Shown: positions 13,956 to 19,272 of the stretch, in pieces
Position numbering within the stretch: position 1 is the first letter of the stretch
How the letters are laid out: every line of letters starts with the position of its first letter
Origin: a virus
IMG/VR virus record: IMGVR_UViG_3300025098_000350
Location: 1-20,752 of that record
Strand: one strand, 5' to 3'
DNA length: 20,752 bases
Program-made: the position numbers and the translations under genes
Notes under the pieces: generated by a model
The model's input: only the letters and a program-made list of their open reading frames with translations
What the model was told of the DNA's origin: nothing
The model's database searches: none

Positions 13956-14216
13956 ATGGAGTATTGGACCGAGATGACAGCGAGACATAGGCGTGAGCGT
14001 CTTGAACTGGTTCAATCACTGGCCCCCTCATACTGCATTAAAGACGCCGCCAAGATACTAGACGTTCCAGAGCCAAACCTTAGACGATACGCCCACTACT
14101 ACGGCGTTACGTTTCAAAAAAAAGAGTACGAAAGGGAGACACATGACCTTAAACCCGTTTGCAGGAGCGCCAAGACCGGGCGAGAACGAAGAACAATTTG
14201 GCCAGAGAATGCTTGA
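13956..14216 (+). CDS. helix-turn-helix protein with long overlap into the next gene
   Basis: From the ATG at 13956 the frame encodes 86 residues. MTARHRRERLELVQSLAPSY is a charged helix, followed by a helix-turn-helix CIKDAAKILDVPEPNLRRYA and a short YYGVTF wing. This resembles small phage DNA-binding proteins of the Fis or homeodomain-like type. The last 74 bases overlap the next gene in another frame. An A8 run at 14116-14123 lies just past the helix-turn-helix, and in the +1 frame the sequence runs open into the next gene. The C-terminal 25 residues may therefore be incidental, or the two could be joined by slippage. A frame also opens at TTG 13938 but has no support. Confidence 0.6.
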   Translation: MEYWTEMTARHRRERLELVQSLAPSYCIKDAAKILDVPEPNLRRYAHYYGVTFQKKEYERETHDLKPVCRSAKTGRERRTIWPENA

Positions 14217-14577
14217 GCATGAGCGCCGGGACGCCAAGACAACAACGCCACGCGGCACGTTCTATCCTGACATGATGACAAAGCGCATCACCTTGCGTGA
14301 ACCACTGCCATGTGATGCCCGCACTCACCTCAAGAAACTAAGCGCCCAGCAAAAAGAGATTGTTAGCTTCCTCACGAACAAAGGACCGGCAACAGTCACA
14401 GCCGTAAGCCAGGGCACCGGCATGAACGCCAACTCAGTAGCCGCGAACATGTCAGCCCTAGCCAACGTCAACATGATTGTAAAGCTCCACACCATCCGCA
14501 AAAACGGTAAGAACGTGGCCGCTGGGCGCCGAGATTGTTGGGTGTACGGCGCAGTATCAGCGCAAAAAGGGGTCTAG
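14143..14577 (+). CDS. winged-helix (MarR-like) transcription regulator
   Basis: The 144-residue protein has a polar N-terminal part (residues 1-60) followed by a winged-helix segment. SAQQKEIVSFLTNKG (residues 67-81) is the first helix, ATVTAVSQGTGMNANSVAANM contains the recognition helix, and VNMIVKLHTIRKNGKNVAAG forms the wing. It ends with a CWVYGAV strand. AAAGGGAGA just before the ATG at 14143 is a strong ribosome binding site, so the start inside the previous gene is credible. Its place in the early operon suggests control of phage transcription or of replication. I cannot name a closer family. Confidence 0.68.
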   Translation: MTLNPFAGAPRPGENEEQFGQRMLEHERRDAKTTTPRGTFYPDMMTKRITLREPLPCDARTHLKKLSAQQKEIVSFLTNKGPATVTAVSQGTGMNANSVAANMSALANVNMIVKLHTIRKNGKNVAAGRRDCWVYGAVSAQKGV

Positions 14578-14579
14578 GC

Positions 14580-15077
14580 ATGGCACCAACGTACAATTAC
14601 CAAGCGTTACATTTGCAATCATTCCAACACGCACGAAAGGCGGGCGAAGAGTTCGAACAGAAGGTCATCAAGTTGCTGAAGAAAGCTGGGCATGAGGCGT
14701 GGAAGTCTAAAGACAGAAGCTACGACCTTGATGTCGCGCTCGACGTTCCACTGTACGGTGCCCACCGCATTACAGCCGAATGCAAGATGGACTTCATGGC
14801 CAGCACGTCAGGCAATATAGCCTTAGAGGTTCTGAGCGGCGGCAAGCCAAGCGGCATACACCCGCACGGTCCAAACCCAGACCTATGGTGCCACGGCATT
14901 GACGATGAAGTTTGGCTGATGAAGACCCGCGCCATCCAAGACCTATGCGTTATGCACCGAATGACATGGGGCAATAAGTACGTGCCGGTCGGTGATAAGT
15001 TTATGAAGGCCCAAGCCATTCTGATGCCCATCACAGTGGCCAGAAAAGCTGTAGGCGGGGCATGGGTCAAGCTATGA
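14580..15077 (+). CDS. PD-(D/E)XK nuclease-like protein (restriction endonuclease fold)
   Basis: From the ATG at 14580 (AGGGG upstream) the product has 165 residues. The pattern of a restriction endonuclease-like fold is visible: a first helix EEFEQKVIKLLKKAGHEAW with Glu25, a strand SYDLDVALDV with Asp49 or Asp51, and ITAECKMDF with Glu67 and Lys69. These are followed by TSGNIALEV, GGKPSGIHP and DLWCHG, of a type seen in phage-encoded nucleases that process branched DNA or ends. The frame is open further upstream, but that extension overlaps the preceding gene and lacks the fold. It is the second such nuclease in this operon. Substrate is unknown. Confidence 0.72.
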   Translation: MAPTYNYQALHLQSFQHARKAGEEFEQKVIKLLKKAGHEAWKSKDRSYDLDVALDVPLYGAHRITAECKMDFMASTSGNIALEVLSGGKPSGIHPHGPNPDLWCHGIDDEVWLMKTRAIQDLCVMHRMTWGNKYVPVGDKFMKAQAILMPITVARKAVGGAWVKL

Positions 15078-15271
15078 GCAACGCCACCAACGAAGCCATG
15101 AAGATATGCCAAGAATGCGGGGGCACCGGGACCATTCTCATAGAACTGTATCATCGGCAGTGTTTTGACGTTGATAGCGGATACATAGAGGAGCGGGTCG
15201 AGACCTGTACAGATTGCCTGGGAAGTGGTGAGCGCCTGACAGATGATGAGGATGACGAGGACGATGCGTAA
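15074..15271 (+). CDS. DnaJ-type zinc-finger small protein
   Basis: The 65-residue protein contains two CxxCxGxG motifs, CQECGGTG (Cys12, Cys15) and CTDCLGSG (Cys45, Cys48), exactly as in one zinc-binding unit of the DnaJ cysteine-rich domain. It ends in a run of Asp and Glu (DDEDDEDD). There is no J domain, so it is not a full co-chaperone. The ATG at 15074 overlaps the nuclease stop (ATGA), which is why I prefer it to the upstream ATG at 15062. Small proteins with this finger sit next to replication genes in some phages; a role in protein-protein contact at the replisome is possible. Confidence 0.8.
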   Translation: MSNATNEAMKICQECGGTGTILIELYHRQCFDVDSGYIEERVETCTDCLGSGERLTDDEDDEDDA

Positions 15272-16277
15272 GTCAGCACTGTCACCAGACCCAATAAGGG
15301 ATGCGCCAGATGGCCACGGTGAGTACCAAGCACCCGGTCCATTCTGTCTCATACCGCCCAGAGCAACAGTGGATACACGCCTACACAAGTACGCCTCAAC
15401 ATTCGGTGTACTCGCCTTCGTCTGCTCCTACGCCAAAGCACACACCGGAGTGTTCTTCATGAACCAACTAACCGTAGCTGAAGCCATCGGCATCTCTCAG
15501 CAAGCAGTACACAAACACATGAAGAAACTGGTCGAGTACGGCTACATTCAGAAGATACGCAAAGAAGATAACAGAAGAGCATGGGGCAAAAGAGGCGCAG
15601 TCTGGAGGGTAATCTATGACCCCAGAATGTCACTGCAAGAGGTGCTGAACACCACACCAAAGACCGAGGAAGAACTCACACGAGAGGCACAAGATACAAT
15701 GGCAGTGGCGAACCGAGGAGCTAAAGGACAGCTTACAAAGCAGCGTTCTAAGCCTGTGGATAAGTACGATAGTCAACAACCTGCAGGTTGTAATAGTGAT
15801 GAAGGCTATGTACGAAAAAACAACCTGCAGGTTGTACGAAAAAACAACCCGGAGGTTGTTAGTAGCAACAATATAGAACTAGAAGATAAGAATAGTATAA
15901 ATGGTTTTGTTGAAAAAAGAAAGAAAAGCAAGTCACACATGCCCACGCGCGCGCAAGGCAGTCATCAGCCTGAACGTGCATGTCGTGCCATATGTGCAGC
16001 TTATGGTGTAGTGTTCCAAGAGGCCACCGGGATACGCTGGCAGTACGATGACCGGCAGGTATCAATAGCAGCGGCAGTGCTGAACATGGGATACACCGAG
16101 GACACGTTCATTGAGGATGCTACGAAGACAGCCGCATGGTTCATCAGCCAGGACAAGAAGCCACCTGTATCGCTTGCATGGTTCACTCGTAAGGCTGAGA
16201 ACAAGTCAGGGCACGCGACACCAGGGCCTGACATCAACGCCATTCTAGGCAAGGTCACAGGTGCTGCAAGATGGTAG
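15264..16277 (+). CDS. phage replication initiator-like protein with winged helix (lambda O-like role)
   Basis: The product from the ATG at 15264 has 337 residues and overlaps the zinc-finger gene by eight bases. Residues about 40-110 form a winged helix-turn-helix: RLHKYASTFGVLAFVCSYAK, then QLTVAEAIGISQQAVHKHM and KKLVEYGYIQKIRKE. This is the layout of phage O-type initiators. A low-complexity, charged linker (residues 140-230) contains VRKNNLQV and VRKNNPEV in tandem. A C-terminal domain (residues 240-330) is helical, with WFISQDKKPPVSLAWFTR near the end. The linker codons carry palindromic repeats and AT-rich DNA, as in lambda where the origin lies inside O. The initiator call rests on domain plan, place at the end of the early operon and the nested repeats. 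Confidence 0.68.
   Translation: MRKSALSPDPIRDAPDGHGEYQAPGPFCLIPPRATVDTRLHKYASTFGVLAFVCSYAKAHTGVFFMNQLTVAEAIGISQQAVHKHMKKLVEYGYIQKIRKEDNRRAWGKRGAVWRVIYDPRMSLQEVLNTTPKTEEELTREAQDTMAVANRGAKGQLTKQRSKPVDKYDSQQPAGCNSDEGYVRKNNLQVVRKNNPEVVSSNNIELEDKNSINGFVEKRKKSKSHMPTRAQGSHQPERACRAICAAYGVVFQEATGIRWQYDDRQVSIAAAVLNMGYTEDTFIEDATKTAAWFISQDKKPPVSLAWFTRKAENKSGHATPGPDINAILGKVTGAARW
15776..15859. repeat. iteron-like palindromes inside the initiator gene, candidate replication origin
   Basis: ACAACCTGCAGGTTGT, a perfect 16-base palindrome, occurs at 15776-15791 and 15820-15835. A third copy with altered centre, ACAACCCGGAGGTTGT, is at 15844-15859. Copies two and three belong to a 24-base tandem repeat that begins TACGAAAAAACAACC. 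Directly after them, 15860-15935 is AT-rich and purine-rich, as expected for a DNA unwinding element. The order of iterons then AT-rich DNA, inside the initiator's own gene, is that of the lambda origin. The tandem also makes an 8-residue peptide repeat, so selection on protein cannot be excluded. Confidence 0.6.
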
Positions 16278-16313
16278 TGTACAAACACCAGTCGTTCCAT
16301 TGGTGCCTGTACA
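16278..16313. promoter_or_regulatory. two-part inverted repeat just after the initiator gene
   Basis: TGTACA at 16278-16283 and 16308-16313 flank a second pair, CACCA (16286-16290) and TGGTG (16301-16305), around a 10-base centre. The result is a symmetric hairpin or dimer site of 36 bases with one 2-base mismatch (AA/CC). No T-run follows, so it is not a typical intrinsic terminator. It shares the TGTAC half-site with the repeat upstream of the ribbon-helix-helix gene. It may be an operator or a structure in the mRNA. Confidence 0.4.
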
Positions 16314-16382
16314 GGTCCACATTCCTGCGGTTTCTGGGGGTTAATAACGCCACGTTTGCCGCTGGTCCTGACCCACCGTTTT

Positions 16383-16470
16383 ATACGGCGCGTGTGCGAG
16401 TGCGGGCCACGCCAAAAATCGGGCCTTGGGGGGGGGTGCCCCCCACGCACGTATAGGGGGGGTCCTCCCG
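16383..16470. other. G-run structured gap between the early and late operons, candidate packaging or terminus site
   Basis: The gap 16278-16507 carries no supported gene. In its right half a run of nine G (16428-16436) is followed after TG by six C (16439-16444), then a second run of seven G (16456-16462) and TCCTCCC. TATACG at 16383-16388 and CGTATA at 16450-16455 add an outer inverted arm, with TGCG and CGCA inside. Strand composition flips from C/A-rich genes to G/T-rich genes across this gap. A cos or pac site, an origin or terminus, or a transcription boundary are the main options; it lies 1.5 kb before the terminase small subunit gene. Confidence 0.4.
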
Positions 16471-16507
16471 AAATATTTTCCCATTTTCCACTGAAAGGAA
16501 GTCTTGC

Positions 16508-16972
16508 ATGTTTCGTTACCGTTTTTCTTTGTTGTACATTTTGTCGGTTGTGTTGGTGAACATTGGTTTTGTGTATGTGCCTTTGGTCCCGGTTGGCGGC
16601 GAGATGTTTCCCCCGATGAGTTTGGTTGTTGGTGTTGTATTTATTTTGCGGGATTATTCTCAGCAAGAGATTGGGCATCATGTATTGGCTGCTATGAGCA
16701 TTGGTGCGGCGTTGAGTTATTTGATGGCTGACCCGTATGTTGCTTTGGCTAGTTTGGTTGCTTTTTTAATTTCAGAGCTGGTGGATTGGTATGTTTATAC
16801 GTTCACTGGTCGGCCATTGGGTCAGCGCATTTTGCTTTCGTCGGCGATTAGCACACCGATAGACAGCGCGGTATTCCTTGAGATGATTAATCATTTTAGT
16901 TGGTTTGGCTTTGCGTTGATGACCGCGGCAAAGATGTTGGCGGCGGGTGCGATTTGGTGGAGGTTGCGGTGA
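16508..16972 (+). CDS. VUT family transporter (YhhQ-like), probable 7-deazaguanine precursor uptake
   Basis: The 154-residue protein is almost wholly hydrophobic, with about five membrane helices. It shows the signature of the VUT/YhhQ family: VVGVVFILRDYSQQEIGHHV, then AALSYLMADPYVALASLVAF and ISELVDWYVYTFTGRPLGQR, then ILLSSAISTPIDSAVF. YhhQ imports queuosine precursors such as preQ0 and preQ1 across the inner membrane. The protein is shorter than the E. coli one (about 220 residues), as I recall for phage versions. AAGGAAG six bases before the ATG supports the start. Its stop overlaps the GTG of the DpdA-like gene (GTGA), so the two should be made together. Transport of a 7-deazaguanine base for DNA modification is inferred from that pairing. 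Confidence 0.85.
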   Translation: MFRYRFSLLYILSVVLVNIGFVYVPLVPVGGEMFPPMSLVVGVVFILRDYSQQEIGHHVLAAMSIGAALSYLMADPYVALASLVAFLISELVDWYVYTFTGRPLGQRILLSSAISTPIDSAVFLEMINHFSWFGFALMTAAKMLAAGAIWWRLR

Positions 16973-17673
16973 TACATTATCATGGCACTCCTATTACTCC
17001 GGTTGCTGAGTTGTTGACGATGGCGGGTTGTCATTTCTGCGTATCTCATATGCGCCCTGACGATGTTCGGAGGTGCCATTCGATTGGCCAGAGTGTGATG
17101 TTGGACAATGGTGCTTTTAGCGCGTGGCGCAGTGGCAAGTCTGTTGATTGGTCTGGTTACTATGATTGGTGTGATGAGTGGTTTGCTTATCCAACGACCT
17201 GGGCGGTTGTGCCTGATGTGATTGATGAGGGCAGTCAGGCCCAAGATGCTTTATTGCGAGATTGGCCTCACGGTCATCGTGGCGCTCCGGTATGGCATAT
17301 GGACGAGCCTCTTAGCCGTTTGTTGGGATTGTGTGAGGATTGGCCGCGTGTCTGTGTGGGCAGCACGGCTGAGTATGCGACTGTATTATCTCCGGCTTGG
17401 TGTGGTCGCATTGATGAGATGTTTGACCAGCTTGCTGTGACGTTTGGCCGGATGCCTTGGCTGCACATGTTGCGGGGTATGCAATTGAGCGGGCGGGGTT
17501 GGCCTTTTGCGAGTGTGGATAGCACTGACGTTGCCCAGAACCATCATTTGAAACATCGGTCGGCGAGGAAGATGGCTGACCGCTGGGACGCTATGCAAGT
17601 GCCTGGTCATTGGCGTGTGCGTAGCAACGAGCAATATAATTTTAATCAGATGCTAGAAAGGAAAATAGCATGA
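16969..17673 (+). CDS. dpdA: DpdA-like DNA guanine transglycosylase (7-deazaguanine insertion into DNA)
   Basis: From the GTG at 16969 the product has 234 residues. GGAGG five bases upstream and the GTGA overlap with the transporter fix this start. The sequence resembles phage DpdA proteins, DNA relatives of tRNA-guanine transglycosylase: SVMLDNGAFSAWRSGK with Asp46 near the base-binding site, WAVVPDVIDEG with Asp83, APVWHMDEPLSRLL, RVCVGSTAEY, PWLHMLRGM, and FASVDSTDVAQNH with Asp184. By analogy with TGT, Asp46 and Asp184 are the likely base and nucleophile; this is inferred. DpdA enzymes exchange guanine in DNA for preQ0 or a derivative, which protects against restriction. No preQ0 synthesis gene is in this window, so the base may come from outside or from the host. 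The gene symbol names the family. Confidence 0.8.
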   Translation: MIHYHGTPITPVAELLTMAGCHFCVSHMRPDDVRRCHSIGQSVMLDNGAFSAWRSGKSVDWSGYYDWCDEWFAYPTTWAVVPDVIDEGSQAQDALLRDWPHGHRGAPVWHMDEPLSRLLGLCEDWPRVCVGSTAEYATVLSPAWCGRIDEMFDQLAVTFGRMPWLHMLRGMQLSGRGWPFASVDSTDVAQNHHLKHRSARKMADRWDAMQVPGHWRVRSNEQYNFNQMLERKIA

Positions 17674-17966
17674 GTAAGCGATACCGAGTTGTGCAGGGCA
17701 AGGAAATCCCCGGTCGAGACAAGCCGTTGTGGCTGAGGTTGGGCACTGCGTTTGAGAAAGACGGCAAGCCTCTGAGCATAAAGTTGGATGTGTTGCCATT
17801 GCCAAACAAGGACGGCGATGTGTGGTTGCGTTTGTTTGAGGACGATGGTCAGGGCGCTGGAGCGGCTGCGAATGCGGGTGGTGGAGCCACTGGTGCGTTT
17901 TCTGCGCCGATTGGTGAGGCTGCTGCTGCGCCACGCGACGATTTAAACGACTCCATACCGTTCTGA
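17670..17966 (+). CDS. small protein with SSB-like C-terminal tip
   Basis: Residues 1-58 of this 98-residue protein are a compact beta-rich part (YRVVQGKEIPGRDKPLWLRL, then GTAFEKDGKPLSIKLDVLPL). A linker rich in Gly and Ala follows, and then the end DDLNDSIPF. The linker and acidic tip with final Ile-Pro-Phe closely resemble those of single-stranded DNA-binding protein, whose tip recruits host repair and replication proteins. The N-terminal part is too short for a typical SSB OB-fold, so it may be a reduced or unrelated domain. AAAGGAAA lies before the ATG, which overlaps the DpdA stop (ATGA). It may connect phage DNA to host enzymes. Confidence 0.62.
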   Translation: MSKRYRVVQGKEIPGRDKPLWLRLGTAFEKDGKPLSIKLDVLPLPNKDGDVWLRLFEDDGQGAGAAANAGGGATGAFSAPIGEAAAAPRDDLNDSIPF

Positions 17967-18400
17967 TGGCTGAGAAACCGAAGAGGCGGGGGCGCACTGG
18001 TCCTCGCCCGCCGAAGATGGCGATGGGGCCGATTGTGAAGCGGTTGCGTGGGTCGAGCATTATCTATGACCACCGTGATGAGTTGGCCCTAGAACTGCTT
18101 GGCCTAGCTTCTGCGAAATTGACTGATGTTGTGAGCTGGGATGAGGACGGCAAGGCGCGGATACGTGCGTTCAAGGATGTTCCTGAGCATGTGAAGGCGG
18201 CGATTAAGAAGGTGAAGATAACGCCGACTGCACACGGTGACATCATGGAGTTTGAGATGGTGGACAAGGTGCGGGTTATGCAGATGTTGGCCAAGAGTGC
18301 TGGTTTGTTGGACAGCGAGAAGGTCGTTGATAAGCCGTCTGTGATTTCGATTGATATGATTATGCCGGAGGAGCCGGGGAAGGATAAGGAAGATGAGTGA
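17966..18400 (+). CDS. terS: terminase small subunit
   Basis: The 144-residue protein has a basic N-terminus (AEKPKRRGRTGPRPPK). The core shows the pattern of phage small terminases: DELALELLGLASAKLTDVVS, ARIRAFKDVPEHVKAAIKKV and a strand-rich TAHGDIMEFEMVDKVRVMQM segment, then LAKSAGLLDSEKVVDK. An acidic C-terminus follows, of the kind that contacts the large subunit. The clear N-terminal helix-turn-helix seen in many relatives is missing or short. It should recognise the packaging site and hand DNA to the large subunit. Its start overlaps the previous stop by one base (TGATG) and its stop overlaps the next gene by eight bases. Confidence 0.8.
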   Translation: MAEKPKRRGRTGPRPPKMAMGPIVKRLRGSSIIYDHRDELALELLGLASAKLTDVVSWDEDGKARIRAFKDVPEHVKAAIKKVKITPTAHGDIMEFEMVDKVRVMQMLAKSAGLLDSEKVVDKPSVISIDMIMPEEPGKDKEDE

Positions 18401-19013
18401 CTTTAATTTAAAAGTGACGGTTCGCAACGCCCGTTTGTTAGATGCCATACGGGAGGTTTATGGGAGTGCTGCTGAACTAAGCCGCCAAATGGGTGAGTCG
18501 CAAAGCGCGGTTGGTAATTTAGTAACAATGAGAACTAAGCCTTACAACGCTAAAGGCTGGACGCGATTGGCTCAAGATGTTTCTGCAATGCTTTCGAAGC
18601 GTCCTGAAGACTTGTGGCCTGAGCATTTGCGTGAAGTTCAATTGCAGAAGTCATCTGCTGAAATGGTCCTTAATTTGGATGCGATGCGGAATCTTTCGGT
18701 TGAAACGTCTGATGAGGTTCGTCTTTCGCAGGTTAAAGTTTTAAGCCAATTTACAAGCGAGTTAACGCCCAAACAGCAGTATATAATAACCTCAAGGTAT
18801 TTTGCTAATGCAACTCACCGCGAAATAGCAACGCATTTAGATATTTCTGGGGCGCGAGTAATGCAGCTTGAAAGAATAGCTTTAAAGAAAATGCGGAAGG
18901 TGGCTGTTGATAGTGGCTATCTTCGCCGGTCTACAGCGCCTGAACATTGGCATAGTTTTTACCACGAAGGCTACGGTTTAAAAGAGCAAGCTTTTGAAAT
19001 TTTGAGCAAATGA
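18393..19013 (+). CDS. Cro-type HTH plus sigma region 4-like regulator
   Basis: The 206-residue protein has two DNA-binding parts. Residues about 12-70 look like a Cro/C1-type helix-turn-helix (GSAAELSRQMGESQSAVGNL and WTRLAQDVSAML). After a LWPEHL segment and a charged linker, residues 122-170 match sigma-70 region 4: LTPKQQYIITSRYFANATHR, then EIATHLDISGARVMQLERIA. There is no region 2, so it cannot act as a complete sigma factor. It may bind both a -35-like element and RNA polymerase, as phage late activators do. GC content is about 37% at 18781-18840 against 65% in the terminase gene before it. AAGGAAG lies just before the ATG. Confidence 0.75.
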   Translation: MSDFNLKVTVRNARLLDAIREVYGSAAELSRQMGESQSAVGNLVTMRTKPYNAKGWTRLAQDVSAMLSKRPEDLWPEHLREVQLQKSSAEMVLNLDAMRNLSVETSDEVRLSQVKVLSQFTSELTPKQQYIITSRYFANATHREIATHLDISGARVMQLERIALKKMRKVAVDSGYLRRSTAPEHWHSFYHEGYGLKEQAFEILSK

Positions 19014-19020
19014 GGTTGCT

Positions 19021-19272
19021 ATGACCCAATACAAAAGCAGACGAGCGGCCCGCAAGGCTTGGGAAAAGGCTATTAAAAAAGAAACTGGAGGCAAGAAAGA
19101 ACTTTTTCATGTTGAGATAAGCCACAACGAATATTGTGGAGTGTTCAAACAGGCAGAATGCAACTGCAACCCTCATAGGCGTTTGTTCAATGCAAGCGGA
19201 AAATTGATTATTGAGGTGAGAGGCGTTGGATTTTATGACCCCTTTGAAGTTACGGGGGTGAGCAATGGTTAA
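19021..19272 (+). CDS. 83-residue hypothetical protein, AT-richer insert
   Basis: The N-terminus of this protein is basic and helical (MTQYKSRRAARKAWEKAIKK). The middle contains three cysteines in a short span (YCGVFKQAECNCNPH, Cys39, Cys46 and Cys48), and the end is strand-like (LIIEVRGVGFYDPFEV). No family is recognised, although the cysteine and His cluster could bind a metal. GC content is about 37% at 19081-19140, like the gene before it and unlike the terminase genes around it. It overlaps the large terminase start by eight bases, so it is locked into the operon. Function unknown. Confidence 0.6.
   Translation: MTQYKSRRAARKAWEKAIKKETGGKKELFHVEISHNEYCGVFKQAECNCNPHRRLFNASGKLIIEVRGVGFYDPFEVTGVSNG

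Noticed and set aside
14720-15388. Minus-strand open frame of 222 codons opposite the second nuclease-like gene
   Set aside because: The plus-strand genes here show catalytic motifs and coupled starts; the antisense product has no recognisable feature.
15776-15859. CRISPR-like repeats
   Set aside because: There are only three palindromic copies with uneven spacing, inside a coding frame. No unique spacers or cas genes are present.
16271-16456. Plus-strand frame of 61 codons in the gap after the initiator gene
   Set aside because: No ribosome binding site is present, it runs through hairpins and G-runs, and the product has no domain. The gap is better described as structured DNA.
16428-16462. 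G-run and C-run hairpin as an intrinsic terminator
   Set aside because: No T-run follows on either strand, so it does not meet the usual pattern.
16001-16681. Minus-strand open frame of 226 codons across the end of the initiator gene and the structured gap
   Set aside because: It is antisense to two supported genes, crosses a composition change, and gives a low-complexity product without a domain.
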